A program made the translations under genes and the position numbers. This document shows, in pieces, positions 8,485 to 17,540 of a stretch of DNA of 64,000 bases. The DNA comes from Sutcliffiella horikoshii (lineage in GTDB: Bacteria; Bacillota; Bacilli; Bacillales; Bacillaceae_I). The notes under the pieces are model-generated. The model saw nothing but the letters and a program-made list of their open reading frames with translations, did no database searches and had not been told where the DNA came from. Location of the stretch: the NCBI RefSeq assembly GCF_021991925.1, contig NZ_RXZI01000007.1, forward strand, positions 62,001 through 126,000. Direction: 5' to 3'. Numbering within the stretch: position 1 is the stretch's first letter; every line of letters starts with the position of its first letter.

Positions 8485-9516
8485 ATGATTACATTTCAAA
8501 ACGTCAAAAAGGTCTACAAGAGTGCTGAACAGGAAGTACATGCACTTGATGGCATCGACTTGAGCATTGAAGAGGGCGAAATTTACGGAGTCATCGGATT
8601 CAGTGGTGCAGGAAAAAGCTCCCTCCTCCGATGTGTAAACCTGCTGGAAAGGCCTACATCCGGTAAAGTTCTCGTCGGTGGAGTCGATCTTTCAACACTC
8701 ACGCCCAACAAACTGAGAGATGCGAAAAGAAAGATTGGCATGGTCTTTCAGCACTTCAACTTACTTAACTCGAAAACGGTATACGAAAATGTGGCAATGC
8801 CCCTTCTTATCAGTAATGCTAAAAAAGCAGACATCCAAACAAGGGTCGAGGAGCTTCTTGAGTTTGTAGGGCTAGGTGATAAGAAGGATAACTATCCTGA
8901 CCAACTGTCTGGTGGCCAAAAGCAACGAGTAGGGATTGCAAGAGCCTTGGCAACACGCCCTTCCGTCCTGCTATGTGATGAAGCTACATCAGCACTTGAT
9001 CCACAAACGACAAGCTCCATCCTTCAGCTTTTGAAAAAGATAAACCAAGAATACAAGATCACCATCCTGATGATCACCCATGAGATGTCAGTCATCCGGG
9101 ATATTTGTGATAAGGTGGCTGTCATTGAAAAAGGCAAAATCATTGAACATGGTTCGGTTTTTGACCTATTTTCCAATCCAAAGACCTCGACTGCACGGAA
9201 CTTCGTCAGTTCTGTCTTGAACGATAAGTTGCCTGCATCGATCAGGGATCTAGTGAGCCAAAAAGATGATCACCAAGGCATTTACCGAATCAACTTTGTC
9301 GGTGCCTCCGCTGGCCAGCCTTTCCTTTCACAGGTGGCGAAGAAATTCCATGTCGATGTGAATGTCCTTTTCGGGAACATTACCGAACTGCAAGGTATTC
9401 CTTTTGGAAACCTGGTTGTGGAGTTAAAAGGGGAACCTACTGAAATCAAACGCGCTTTGTTTTTCATACAACAAGAAAAAGTATTAGTGAAAGAGGTGAA
9501 TGCACATGCGAGTTAG
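8485..9516 (+). CDS. metN: Methionine ABC transporter, ATP-binding subunit MetN
   Basis: A 343-aa ATPase of the methionine uptake system. Walker A GFSGAGKS at residues 38-45, Q-loop near 89, ABC signature LSGGQ at 141-145, Walker B VLLCDE at 161-166, H-loop in MITHEMS. The C-terminal part (about 265-340) is the NIL domain that senses methionine in this subfamily. It powers import of methionine (and often D-methionine or sulfoxide) through MetI. GGAGGAAACATC precedes the ATG. It is the first gene after the tandem SAM riboswitches, so expression should rise when SAM falls. It overlaps metI by 11 bp. Confidence 0.97.
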   Translation: MITFQNVKKVYKSAEQEVHALDGIDLSIEEGEIYGVIGFSGAGKSSLLRCVNLLERPTSGKVLVGGVDLSTLTPNKLRDAKRKIGMVFQHFNLLNSKTVYENVAMPLLISNAKKADIQTRVEELLEFVGLGDKKDNYPDQLSGGQKQRVGIARALATRPSVLLCDEATSALDPQTTSSILQLLKKINQEYKITILMITHEMSVIRDICDKVAVIEKGKIIEHGSVFDLFSNPKTSTARNFVSSVLNDKLPASIRDLVSQKDDHQGIYRINFVGASAGQPFLSQVAKKFHVDVNVLFGNITELQGIPFGNLVVELKGEPTEIKRALFFIQQEKVLVKEVNAHAS

Positions 9517-10156
9517 TTCCGATCAAATTATTGACGCCTTATTAGAAACATTATCCATGGTCAGCTTTTCCCTACTATTCTCCGTACTGATCGGCTTACC
9601 ACTTGGTGTGCTGTTGGTTGTGACGAGAAAGGGACACATTCTCGAAAACACCGTATTATTCAACTTTCTAAATCCGGTCATCAACGTTCTACGTTCGATA
9701 CCCTTCATCATTTTACTTGTTGCCATCATCCCACTTACGAGATTGATAGTGGGAACGTCCATTGGGACAGCAGCTGCAACCGTTCCGCTCATCTTTTATG
9801 CGGCGCCATATTTTGCAAGATTAGTAGAAAATTCGTTATTGGAAGTGGAACCAGGTGTACTCGAAGCCGCAGAGGCGATGGGTGCTACTCCAAGGCAAAT
9901 CATTTTCCGTTTCCTGTTACCTGAAGCTTTGAGTTCCCTGGTGCTTGCCATCACCATCGCAACCATCGGTTTGATTGGCGCTTCGGCAATGGCCGGGGCC
10001 GTTGGAGGCGGGGGACTCGGTGACCTTGCGATTACATACGGCTACCAGCAATTTGATGAAGTCACCATGTTCATCACCGTTGCCATCCTGGTCGTAATGG
10101 TCCAAGCGATCCAAAGTTCCGGAAACATTTTATCCAAAAAAATCAGAAGACGATAG
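9506..10156 (+). CDS. metI: Methionine ABC transporter permease
   Basis: A 216-aa inner-membrane permease with about five helices and the EAA loop VLEAAEAMGATPRQIIF at about residues 122-138, which docks onto MetN. The ending GGGGLGDLAITYGYQQF is characteristic of MetI/MetP. I choose the ATG at 9506, 7 nt after GAGGTG; an ATG at 9500 is too close. It overlaps the end of metN and is followed 15 nt later by metQ. In Bacillus subtilis the orthologue is called MetP. Confidence 0.95.
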   Translation: MRVSSDQIIDALLETLSMVSFSLLFSVLIGLPLGVLLVVTRKGHILENTVLFNFLNPVINVLRSIPFIILLVAIIPLTRLIVGTSIGTAAATVPLIFYAAPYFARLVENSLLEVEPGVLEAAEAMGATPRQIIFRFLLPEALSSLVLAITIATIGLIGASAMAGAVGGGGLGDLAITYGYQQFDEVTMFITVAILVVMVQAIQSSGNILSKKIRRR

Positions 10157-10171
10157 GGAGAGACAAACATC

Positions 10172-10999
10172 ATGAAAAAATTACTTAGCTATCTTATTTT
10201 AACCGTTCTTTTACTAACAACAGTAGGATGCTCCAATGACAGTGACACCATTAAAATCGGAGTAAGCGGTACGGACAATCGAATTTGGGACTTTGTAGCG
10301 AAGAAGGCGGAAAAAGAAGGACTAAACATTGAGATTGTCAGTTTCTCCGATTATGTACAACCGAACCTTGCTTTGGCACAAAAGGAACTTGATGCTAACG
10401 CATTCCAGACCATTTCCTACTTTGAAGCGTTTATCAAGGAGCATGATCTAGATCTAACACCGATTGCCACAACCGTTATCGCACCAATGGGACTTTACTC
10501 AGAGAAGTATGAAAAGGTCGAGGATATTCCTGAAGGCGGTAAGATTGCCGTACCGAATGAAGCGACCAACATGGGCAGAGCTTTTTTACTTCTTCAAGAA
10601 GCCGGGCTTATTACATTAGCAGACGATTTTGACGGGAACGGTTCATTAGACAAAATCGTGGAAAATCCGAAGAATCTTGAAATCATCCCGGTAGTTGCAG
10701 GTCAAACGCCACGTGTTTTACCAGACGTTGCGGCATCTATCATCAATAACGGGATTGCGGTAGATGCAGGCTTCAATCCAACTGAGGACTCCATTTTCCA
10801 TGAAGATGATACGGCAACACCATACATCAACATCATTGCCGCCCGTACCGAGGATAAAAATCGTGAAGATTTACAGAAACTTGCCGCACTATATCAAGAA
10901 GATGATGTGAAAGAATTCATTGAAAAAGAATACAAAGGTAGCACCATCCCGACATTTGTTCCATTAAGTGAAATTGGCGTGGATACTGAAGGAGAATAA
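10172..10999 (+). CDS. metQ: Methionine-binding lipoprotein MetQ
   Basis: A 275-aa substrate-binding protein of the NlpA family. It has a lipoprotein signal peptide with lipobox TVGC (C20), then the typical KIGVSGTDNRIWDFV start of the mature domain, VSFSDYVQPNLALAQKELDANAFQ, and PNEATNMGRAFLLLQEAGLI. It captures methionine outside the membrane and hands it to MetI/MetN. Length is normal. AGGGAGAG precedes the ATG; the next gene begins 15 nt after the stop, so it is co-transcribed. Confidence 0.96.
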   Translation: MKKLLSYLILTVLLLTTVGCSNDSDTIKIGVSGTDNRIWDFVAKKAEKEGLNIEIVSFSDYVQPNLALAQKELDANAFQTISYFEAFIKEHDLDLTPIATTVIAPMGLYSEKYEKVEDIPEGGKIAVPNEATNMGRAFLLLQEAGLITLADDFDGNGSLDKIVENPKNLEIIPVVAGQTPRVLPDVAASIINNGIAVDAGFNPTEDSIFHEDDTATPYINIIAARTEDKNREDLQKLAALYQEDDVKEFIEKEYKGSTIPTFVPLSEIGVDTEGE

Positions 11000-11014
11000 A
11001 AAGGAGTGGATAAA

Positions 11015-12223
11015 ATGACCGTTACGATTAACAAAGTAGACGAAAAAGCACTGGTTATCAAAGAGGACATTAAACAAAAGCAGGCACTCTACCTTTCAAC
11101 CAGCCATCAAATTCACGAGAGACCAGAAATCGGAAACGAAGAATTATTCGCTTCCTCCCTTCTTACCTCTATCTTGAAAGATGAAGGATTTGAAGTGAAA
11201 ACAAATGTGGCAGGACACGAAACAGGCTTCATCGCTACTAAAAAGTCCGAAAAACCTGGGCCTTCCATCGGTTATCTTGCAGAATATGACGCACTCCCTG
11301 GCATCGGTCATGCATGCGGACACAATATCATTGGTACCACGAGTGTCGCAGCTGCCGTCGGATTAAGTAAAGTCTTGAATGAAACTGGTGGAGAAATCAC
11401 GGTGTTCGGTACCCCTGCAGAAGAAGGCGGTCCAAATGGCAGTGCAAAAGGAAGCTTCGTCAAACACGGTCTAGTACAGCATCTCGATGCAGCCCTTATG
11501 GTCCATCCAGGTAATGCGACAAGACTCACCGGTCCGACACTTGCAGTCGATCCACTAGATTTTGAATTTATCGGAAAACCAGCACATGCTGCTGCATCCC
11601 CACATGAAGGTATCAACGCACTTGATTCTGTCATTCAATTGTTCAATGGCATCAATGCACTGCGTCAACACGTTACTAGTGATGTCCGGATTCACGGCAT
11701 CATCACCCATGGTGGCGATGCACCTAACATCGTGCCGGAATACGCAAAAGCACGCTTCTATATCAGGGCTGCAACTAGAGAAGGATTGAATGAAGTAACT
11801 CGCAAAGTGAAAACCATTGCGGAAGGTGCTGCTATTACCACCGGAGCAAAACTCAATGTCATCGCATTCCAGAATGAGGTCGACAATATCGTATTGAATG
11901 AGAGCTTGGATGCAGTTTACAAAGAGATTGTGGAATCACTTGGAGAAACCGTTGTATTGGAAGGGAAAGCAGGAATCGGTTCTACTGACGTCGGTAACAT
12001 TAGCCAAGTGGTCCCGACCATCCACCCTTACATTAAAATAGGTCCGGAAACATTGGTCGGCCATACGGAAGAGTTCAAGGCAGCAGCCCGCTCCCCACAA
12101 GGTGACCACGCTCTGTTGGTAGGGGCGGAAGCATTGGCCCTGACCGGATTGAAGCTACTGACTGATCCGGAGGTTTTGGAGAAAGTAAGAAAGGATTTTG
12201 AGTTGGCGAAAGAGAACAGATAA
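11015..12223 (+). CDS. M20-family amidohydrolase / N-acyl-amino-acid deacylase
   Basis: A 402-aa metallopeptidase of the M20 aminoacylase/AbgB-like group. Metal-binding motifs include EYDALPGIGHACGHN (H99, C101, H103) and GTPAEEGG with the catalytic glutamate pair, then the dimerisation/lid domain around KPAHAAASPHEGINALD. I use the ATG at 11015, about 8 nt after AAGGAG; a GTG at 11006 is too near. It is the last gene of the riboswitch-controlled metNIQ operon, so it probably releases free methionine (or a sulfur amino-acid precursor) from an N-acylated or peptide form brought in by the transporter. That role is inferred from context. Confidence 0.88.
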   Translation: MTVTINKVDEKALVIKEDIKQKQALYLSTSHQIHERPEIGNEELFASSLLTSILKDEGFEVKTNVAGHETGFIATKKSEKPGPSIGYLAEYDALPGIGHACGHNIIGTTSVAAAVGLSKVLNETGGEITVFGTPAEEGGPNGSAKGSFVKHGLVQHLDAALMVHPGNATRLTGPTLAVDPLDFEFIGKPAHAAASPHEGINALDSVIQLFNGINALRQHVTSDVRIHGIITHGGDAPNIVPEYAKARFYIRAATREGLNEVTRKVKTIAEGAAITTGAKLNVIAFQNEVDNIVLNESLDAVYKEIVESLGETVVLEGKAGIGSTDVGNISQVVPTIHPYIKIGPETLVGHTEEFKAAARSPQGDHALLVGAEALALTGLKLLTDPEVLEKVRKDFELAKENR

Positions 12224-12238
12224 ATATCATTAAAGAAG

Positions 12239-12275
12239 AAATGAACAGCAGGACACGTAGCTGTTCATTTCTTTA
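12239..12275 (+). terminator. Terminator of the methionine operon
   Basis: AAATGAACAGC and GCTGTTCATTT form an 11-bp stem around a 10-nt loop, followed by CTTTATG. It lies between the M20 gene and the convergent GNAT gene. Confidence 0.75.
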
Positions 12276-12307
12276 TGAAAGAAATCCTATCATTCTAATT
12301 CTACTTT

Positions 12308-12805
12308 TCATACCGTTAACACCATCAGATCCTCATCAAAATAGGCGTCACCTATTTTCAACCCGTTCTTATCCACACCATAAGTATCGAATCCTAGGGA
12401 GTTATAAAGACGCTTTGCAGGTTCATTGTTTGCTGTAACCGCAAGATAGATTTGTTCTATGTCCTTTAGTTCCTTTGCCTTGGTGATCGCCTCGTTCATG
12501 AGCGCTTTTCCAACACCTGACTTTCTCTGTTCAGGTAAAACGTACATCGCCACAACGGTAGCTCTATGTTTGATTTTCTTTTTGGTTTCACATATCAAGG
12601 TCACCGTACCTACCAACCTATTTTCCACAAATGCTCCAAAGGTATAAATGTGCTCATGGGACAGCCTACCTTCATATACTTCACTACCATATTCTAGCTC
12701 TTCTTCAAAGCTTGAGCTGAAGGCTTCAGGGTTGTTTTTCAGTGCCTCTAGCCTTACATCCCTATAGTCCACTGCATCAGTTGCTGATAGTTGTCTAATT
12801 TTCAT
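12308..12805 (-). CDS. GNAT-family N-acetyltransferase
   Basis: A 165-aa acetyltransferase. The acetyl-CoA pyrophosphate-binding loop is in VLPEQRKSGVGKALM (Q/RxxGxG/A, about residues 92-106), and NNEPAKRLYNSLGF near 126-139 is the usual motif B. Its first half (RDVRLEALKNNPEAFSSSFEEE) is typical of the RimI-like group found beside small accessory genes in Bacillus. Acceptor unknown. A GGAGAGAG lies ahead of the ATG. It is the first gene in a long run of minus-strand genes. Confidence 0.87.
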   Translation of the reverse strand: MKIRQLSATDAVDYRDVRLEALKNNPEAFSSSFEEELEYGSEVYEGRLSHEHIYTFGAFVENRLVGTVTLICETKKKIKHRATVVAMYVLPEQRKSGVGKALMNEAITKAKELKDIEQIYLAVTANNEPAKRLYNSLGFDTYGVDKNGLKIGDAYFDEDLMVLTV

Positions 12806-12829
12806 AGATGCTCTCTCCTTTACTTCAAC

Positions 12830-14629
12830 TTACCTATTTATAAAGTTAGAAATCATGTTAAATTCTTCTACATCTTTCAAACAAATTTGAATCCCCTTTT
12901 CCCAGAAAGAAGTTAAAGTGATATCTTCCCCTAAATGCTTCATGACCAGGTCTTCTGTAGACATGCTTCCGGAATCCCGGAGTAAATTGATAAAATCCTT
13001 TTCAAATTCAGCACCTACTTCTTTCCACTTTGCATAGATAGATAAGGCAAAAAGATACCCAAATGTATATGGGAAATTGTAAAAAGGCTCTTTTGTGTTG
13101 TAAAAGTGTGGCGTCCAAATCCAGGAATGGATGGAGGAATGATCAACTGAAGAACAATACCCGTCATTAATGGATTCTTTCATCAGTTGATTAAGCCTCT
13201 CAGACGAAACAATCCCCTGTTCCCTCTCTTCATAAAACCTCTTCTCGAAAATAAATCTGGAATGTATATTCATAAAGTTCATGACACTGCGTTTTAGCTT
13301 TTCATCAAGTAGCGTTAATTTCTCTTCATCAGATTGAGCCTTTTGAATTGCAGCATCTAAAAAAATCAGCTCGCAAAATGTAGAAGCAGTTTCAGCGATG
13401 CTCATTGGATATTGTTTATTCAAACCATTTACAGAACCCATCGCATGATTATGATAGGCATGCCCTAGTTCATGTGCAAGAGTTAAAACATTCCCCATGG
13501 AGCCACCAAAAGTCATAAATATTCTTGATTCACCTGACATGGGGAAACTTGCACAAAAAGCTATGGGTGATTTATTAACTCGGTTTTCAGCTTCAATCCA
13601 ATTTTCAGCTACTGCCCGCTTAGTAAGTGCTTCCAATTCAGGTCCAAAGCTACTGAATTGTTCGATTATGTCTCCAACCGCCTCTTCAAATCTTATCTCT
13701 TTATTAACAACTGACATAGGAGCCCAAAAATTATAAGATCTCATTTTGGGAGTTCCTTGTATCTTTGCCTTTTGATTAAGGTAGCTGATAAAAGGCTCTT
13801 TAGCTTTCGAAACAGCTGACCACATAGTATCAAGTGTTTCCGGTTTTATTCTGTTTTTCATCAAAGGTTCTTCAAGGACATTCTTCAATCCGCGATTCTG
13901 GTAGACTTGCAGACGAAAGCCTGCAATATGATTGAGTATTTTTGCAAAATGATCCTTTGTTTCATCCCATTTAACTTCTAATGCAAAGTGAGCTTCTTTA
14001 CGAACTGCTTCATCGTGATGAGAACGCAAATTAATAGCTTGACCAACTGAAAATTCCTTTTCGCTCTCACCTAATTTCACCTTCACTTTAATCGTACTGA
14101 TGAAAGATTGATATAACTGTCCCCAACCATGATAACCGTCTAATGATAAAGCAGAGTATAACTTCTGTGCTTCAGACGATAGCTGGGCTTCTGAATGCTC
14201 ACGCCACTTGGTAAGAATGTATTTAAATCCCTTTAGCTCTTCGGTTTCAAGAAGCTTCGTCCAAAGGTCTGGCTTTATTTTCACTAGGTTATTCTGAATC
14301 TGCTGTATAACAACATCATACCGTGCCTGCAAAGTAGATATCTGTCCCCTTAGTAATTGTGCCTGCTGGTCTGTTGTATTTTGTGCAAGGAGACAGGTAA
14401 TGAAAGAGCTTGCTTGAGATAGTTCTGCACGAACTTCTCCAATAAAACCTAGTATCTCCGCGATTTCATATGCATCATCAACTGTCTTGAGAGTAGGAAA
14501 TATCATAACTTCCCATTCACTAATCTTATTTTCTAATTGTTTGATATGTAGTAAGAAAGATGCTGAATCGCTCCCACCCATAAATAAACTCTCTAAGTCC
14601 CAACGCTTTTGATACTTTATTTGATTCAT
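12830..14629 (-). CDS. M3-family oligoendopeptidase (PepF/YgiX-like)
   Basis: A 599-aa cytosolic zinc metallopeptidase. The catalytic HELGH lies at residues 386-390 in LTLAHELGHAYHNH, with the third ligand glutamate about 25-30 residues on (SIAETASTFCEL). It should cleave short oligopeptides as PepF does. I start it at the ATG at 14629, behind AGGGGGAAG; the open frame extends to 14731 but overlaps the upstream gene with no ribosome site. It follows the small DUF4083 gene by only 10 nt, so the two are co-transcribed. The sequence ends ISNFINR, complete for the family. Confidence 0.92.
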   Translation of the reverse strand: MNQIKYQKRWDLESLFMGGSDSASFLLHIKQLENKISEWEVMIFPTLKTVDDAYEIAEILGFIGEVRAELSQASSFITCLLAQNTTDQQAQLLRGQISTLQARYDVVIQQIQNNLVKIKPDLWTKLLETEELKGFKYILTKWREHSEAQLSSEAQKLYSALSLDGYHGWGQLYQSFISTIKVKVKLGESEKEFSVGQAINLRSHHDEAVRKEAHFALEVKWDETKDHFAKILNHIAGFRLQVYQNRGLKNVLEEPLMKNRIKPETLDTMWSAVSKAKEPFISYLNQKAKIQGTPKMRSYNFWAPMSVVNKEIRFEEAVGDIIEQFSSFGPELEALTKRAVAENWIEAENRVNKSPIAFCASFPMSGESRIFMTFGGSMGNVLTLAHELGHAYHNHAMGSVNGLNKQYPMSIAETASTFCELIFLDAAIQKAQSDEEKLTLLDEKLKRSVMNFMNIHSRFIFEKRFYEEREQGIVSSERLNQLMKESINDGYCSSVDHSSIHSWIWTPHFYNTKEPFYNFPYTFGYLFALSIYAKWKEVGAEFEKDFINLLRDSGSMSTEDLVMKHLGEDITLTSFWEKGIQICLKDVEEFNMISNFINR

Positions 14630-14639
14630 CAGCTTCCCC

Positions 14640-14822
14640 CTACTGTTTAATTTTATCTTCCTCCATTTTCTCCATAATTGCATCCAACTTTTTCTCGATA
14701 TTATATAACCGTTCATTTTTATAAGAAGCATTAATCAAAAATCTTCTAATAAATAGAGTAAAAGAGATACTCCCTACGATTAAAAGTGTAAAAAGAACTA
14801 ACTGAAAAATCATTTCACCCAT
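14640..14822 (-). CDS. DUF4083-type small membrane protein
   Basis: A 60-aa protein with one N-terminal transmembrane helix (about residues 5-27, IFQLVLFTLLIVGSISFTLFI), then RRFL and a charged, coiled-coil-like tail NIEKKLDAIMEKMEEDK. This is the layout of DUF4083 proteins of Bacillaceae. Function unknown. AAAGGGGGAA precedes the ATG. It sits immediately before the M3 oligoendopeptidase and may be its membrane partner or simply share its transcript. Confidence 0.75.
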   Translation of the reverse strand: MGEMIFQLVLFTLLIVGSISFTLFIRRFLINASYKNERLYNIEKKLDAIMEKMEEDKIKQ

Positions 14823-14877
14823 TCCTGTATTCCCCCTTTCATCTTTGCATAGCTCTAGAGAAGGCTAGTTGTCCCAC

Positions 14878-15875
14878 CTACTCACCTTCTTCAAATCCAC
14901 TTAACTCCAATATCTCTTCCGCTCTCATCTTAGTCCATTCTTCTAAAGTCACACCAGGATTATTTTCCAAGAAATCCCCCATAATTCGATAACCAATCCT
15001 ATAGTTTGACCACTTTGGAATGCCTGATGAAGGGCGTCCCATATGTAAAATGGTTAAATTTTCCATGTTGTATGAAACCTATTTTCCTCAATGAAACCCC
15101 AAACTTTGTTCGTCTCTTCAGAACTCAGAGGTTCAATCCATGCTACATCATAGTCTTCATATACTAATTTTCCAAAACTGTCCGCCTTTCCTTCCATAAT
15201 CACCCTGTCTAAAAGATGTTGCTGTCGATATGACCAGTCGGACACTTCCATCGTCACTATATGATGAAACTCATGTGCAATAGTTTGTTTAATGCTTTTT
15301 TCTGTATACTTGCGCGGGTCTATTTGCAGGACCATGACATCCTTATCTGCAGCAAATGCCACTACGCCACCCATTTCTAAATAATTGAAATCCGGACTAT
15401 GTGGCTGAAGATAGATCCTGACCTTTTCAAAGCCAGTCAGTAAAGCTGTCGAGTCCTCTAATCCCTCTTTTATAAATCTACTAATCTCCTCATACTGATC
15501 ATCTAGCTGTTTAATCATTTCCTTAAGAATATCCGTATTAACTGGGGGGATGTAGAAGGGATCGTCCTTGACGGAATATTCATATCCATAGATTTCTTTA
15601 CTAAAAGGCTTGACGACACTGGATACAAACAGTTCCTCACGATTACCTTTTGTTGATTCAAGCTCTTCCATAAAGTCTAAATAAGGTTGAAGATAAGGGA
15701 TAATTTCAAACGATTGTCCATTGACGCTATATGTCTCCATGGTTTCATGCTCAAGCATTACTTTTTGCTGAACTTCCTCTTCCGCCTCAGCTTCTGTCGC
15801 TAGATTCACTACCTCTTCCGCAGTGTTTTCACAGCCCGCCAATAACAATAACACACCAAACAGATATGTCCTCAT
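14878..15875 (-). pseudogene. DUF2268 zinc-protease-like lipoprotein, split by a frameshift
   Basis: The upstream part (to 15054) encodes a lipoprotein signal (lipobox LAGC, C15 from the ATG at 15875) and a DUF2268 predicted metalloprotease domain with HEFHH in IAHEFHHIVTMEVSDW and the distal EGKADSFG. It stops after RFHTTWKI. The last 60 residues (GIPKWSNYRIGYRIMGDF ... WTKMRAEEILELSG), normal for the end of this family, continue in another frame, overlapping at 15054-15066. One extra A in the run GGAAAATTT would restore TTWKNLTILHMG. So it is a one-base deletion at a homopolymer, either a real mutation, a phase-variable site or a sequencing error. Confidence 0.8.
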
Positions 15876-15964
15876 ACAGTAATTTTCCTCCATTATCTTT
15901 TTCCTACATATAAAAATATAAAAAAACTCCTAACAATTATACCTACTGGCTACTACATACACTC

Positions 15965-16333
15965 CTAATCAGTCGGTTCATTGTTTTGCAAGAAATCAAA
16001 CAGGTCCTCCATATCATAGGTTTTATAAACTGCCACTTTGTCATTTAGTACGACATAAGCAGGAGTCCTTACTATGTTCAAGGCACCATATCGGTCCTGG
16101 ACATATTGTAATGAATTTTCTACCCTGATCGTATTAACGTTTCTAATATTATTTTCTTCAAGGATTTCATATGTAATAGAATCCAGTGGACCTGTAATAA
16201 ATAACGAATATTTATCTTCTTCATCTGACAACAAACCGTTCACTCTCTCCCTGTCCTCCAAAAAAGAGCAACCAGCCAGAAAAAGACCGATAACACAAAT
16301 TAGAAAAAAAAGGATGTTCCCCTTTACTTTCAT
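15965..16333 (-). CDS. Small thioredoxin-like or unknown lipoprotein
   Basis: A 122-aa protein with lipoprotein signal MKVKGNILFF... and lipobox LAGC (C22). The mature part (ITGPLDSITYEILEENNIRN ... VRTPAYVVLNDKVAVYKTYDMEDLFDFLQN) has a weak thioredoxin-fold flavour (TPAYVV resembles the cis-Pro region) but no CxxC motif, so no redox activity is expected. I use the ATG at 16333; GTG/TTG codons just upstream are alternatives because the ribosome site (GGTGG) is weak. Confidence 0.6.
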   Translation of the reverse strand: MKVKGNILFFLICVIGLFLAGCSFLEDRERVNGLLSDEEDKYSLFITGPLDSITYEILEENNIRNVNTIRVENSLQYVQDRYGALNIVRTPAYVVLNDKVAVYKTYDMEDLFDFLQNNEPTD

Positions 16334-16449
16334 GCGTTCCACCAACCCTTGCTTTCTGTCGTTTCTTCAACAATCTCCTCACTACTTACCTAATCATACG
16401 GTTCAGAAATAAAAAGGTTTCTATATATTCACCAGTACAAACAAAAGAA

Positions 16450-16480
16450 AAGGACACAGATCCCTTTATCCAGTGTCCTT
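16450..16480 (-). terminator. Terminator of the DUF4256 gene
   Basis: On the minus strand AAGGACAC pairs with GTGTCCTT, with a loop of about 15 nt, followed by TTCTTTTG. It lies about 60 nt past the DUF4256 stop. Confidence 0.6.
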
Positions 16481-16542
16481 GCTCTTCATTAACATTCTTT
16501 TACTATCCACTGCTTACCTGAATCGAAATTGCTTCTGAAACT

Positions 16543-17121
16543 TTAAACTCTTAGCAGGCCACGGAACCCTCTCGCTGCATAGTAGGAATCGGCGCCATTA
16601 TGATAGACAAAAACGTGACCATAACGACTATCACAAAATAATGCCCCGCCACGCTCTCTTATATCAGCCGGTGTTTCCACCCAACTCGATGTTTTTAAAT
16701 CAAAATTTCCCAGCTTCTGTAATTCACGATATTGATTCTCCGTCAAAAGATCAATGCCCATGGCATTTGCTACATCAATTACACTGTTTTCAGGTTTATG
16801 CTTTTTTCTTGAATCCAGTGCTTCACGGTCATAACATAAACTTCTGCGTCCTTTTGGACTTTCAGCTGAACAATCACAGAAAATATATTGGCCCTTTTCG
16901 TTATCATAGCCAATAACATCCGGTTCTCCTTCGGTTCTTTCCATTTCATGTAGTGACCACAGCTTTTCGGGATTATCTTCTAGCTTTTCTTGGACTTTCT
17001 CCCAGTCCAGACCCTCGTGGCGATTCATATTTTTTTCAAAACGATTTTTCAATACTTCCAGTAATTCTTCTCTTTGTTCTGGAGTCAATTCTATATAGCT
17101 AATTTCATTTGTTCTGGTCAT
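16543..17121 (-). CDS. DUF4256 domain-containing protein
   Basis: A 192-aa soluble protein that matches DUF4256 over its full length: LKNRFEKNMNRHEGLDWEKV at the start, then the conserved ESPKGRRSLCYDREAL, GIDLLTENQYRELQ and the end DSRYGHVFVYHNGADSYYAARGFRG. The family is widespread but has no known function; conserved Cys residues in IFCDCS and ALFCDSRYG may be structural. It may be transcribed with the VOC genes upstream, which end 40 nt before it. Confidence 0.85.
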   Translation of the reverse strand: MTRTNEISYIELTPEQREELLEVLKNRFEKNMNRHEGLDWEKVQEKLEDNPEKLWSLHEMERTEGEPDVIGYDNEKGQYIFCDCSAESPKGRRSLCYDREALDSRKKHKPENSVIDVANAMGIDLLTENQYRELQKLGNFDLKTSSWVETPADIRERGGALFCDSRYGHVFVYHNGADSYYAARGFRGLLRV

Positions 17122-17160
17122 GTCCGTTGCTCCTTTTTTCTCGTATCATATTTAAGGACT

Positions 17161-17529
17161 TTAGCACTTACTCACCATCATCATATTACCATCCGGATCT
17201 TTAAACACAAAGAAATGGCCATGTTCCACTTCGGTTACTAGTTCCACTCCTTTTTCTTTCATGAATGCATAAGAGGCATATATATCATCGGTACCAAATT
17301 GAATAATTGGAACATTAAGGGGTGCTACTTTCCCCTCTTCATCCCTCCATTTCGGCATCGTATCGAGGATCAGATCTGCACCTTCCATTTCAGCTACAAA
17401 CAGATGACCAAATTGCACCTCCCCATCTTGAATATCTAGAATCTCCGAATACCATTTTTTCGCCTCGTCTATATCTCTGACAGGAATAAAGACAGATTGA
17501 ATTCGATTTTTAATAGGACTCTGAATCAT
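17161..17529 (-). CDS. VOC-family (glyoxalase-like) protein
   Basis: A 122-aa vicinal-oxygen-chelate protein with two beta-alpha-beta-beta-beta units (IQSVFIPVRDIDEAKKWYSEIL and the end HFFVFKDPDGNMMMVSKC). Members include glyoxalases, dioxygenases and antibiotic-binding proteins; here the metal ligands are not clear enough to choose. GGGGAGAA precedes the ATG. It follows another VOC gene by 11 nt. Confidence 0.85.
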   Translation of the reverse strand: MIQSPIKNRIQSVFIPVRDIDEAKKWYSEILDIQDGEVQFGHLFVAEMEGADLILDTMPKWRDEEGKVAPLNVPIIQFGTDDIYASYAFMKEKGVELVTEVEHGHFFVFKDPDGNMMMVSKC

Positions 17530-17540
17530 TTTATTCTCCC

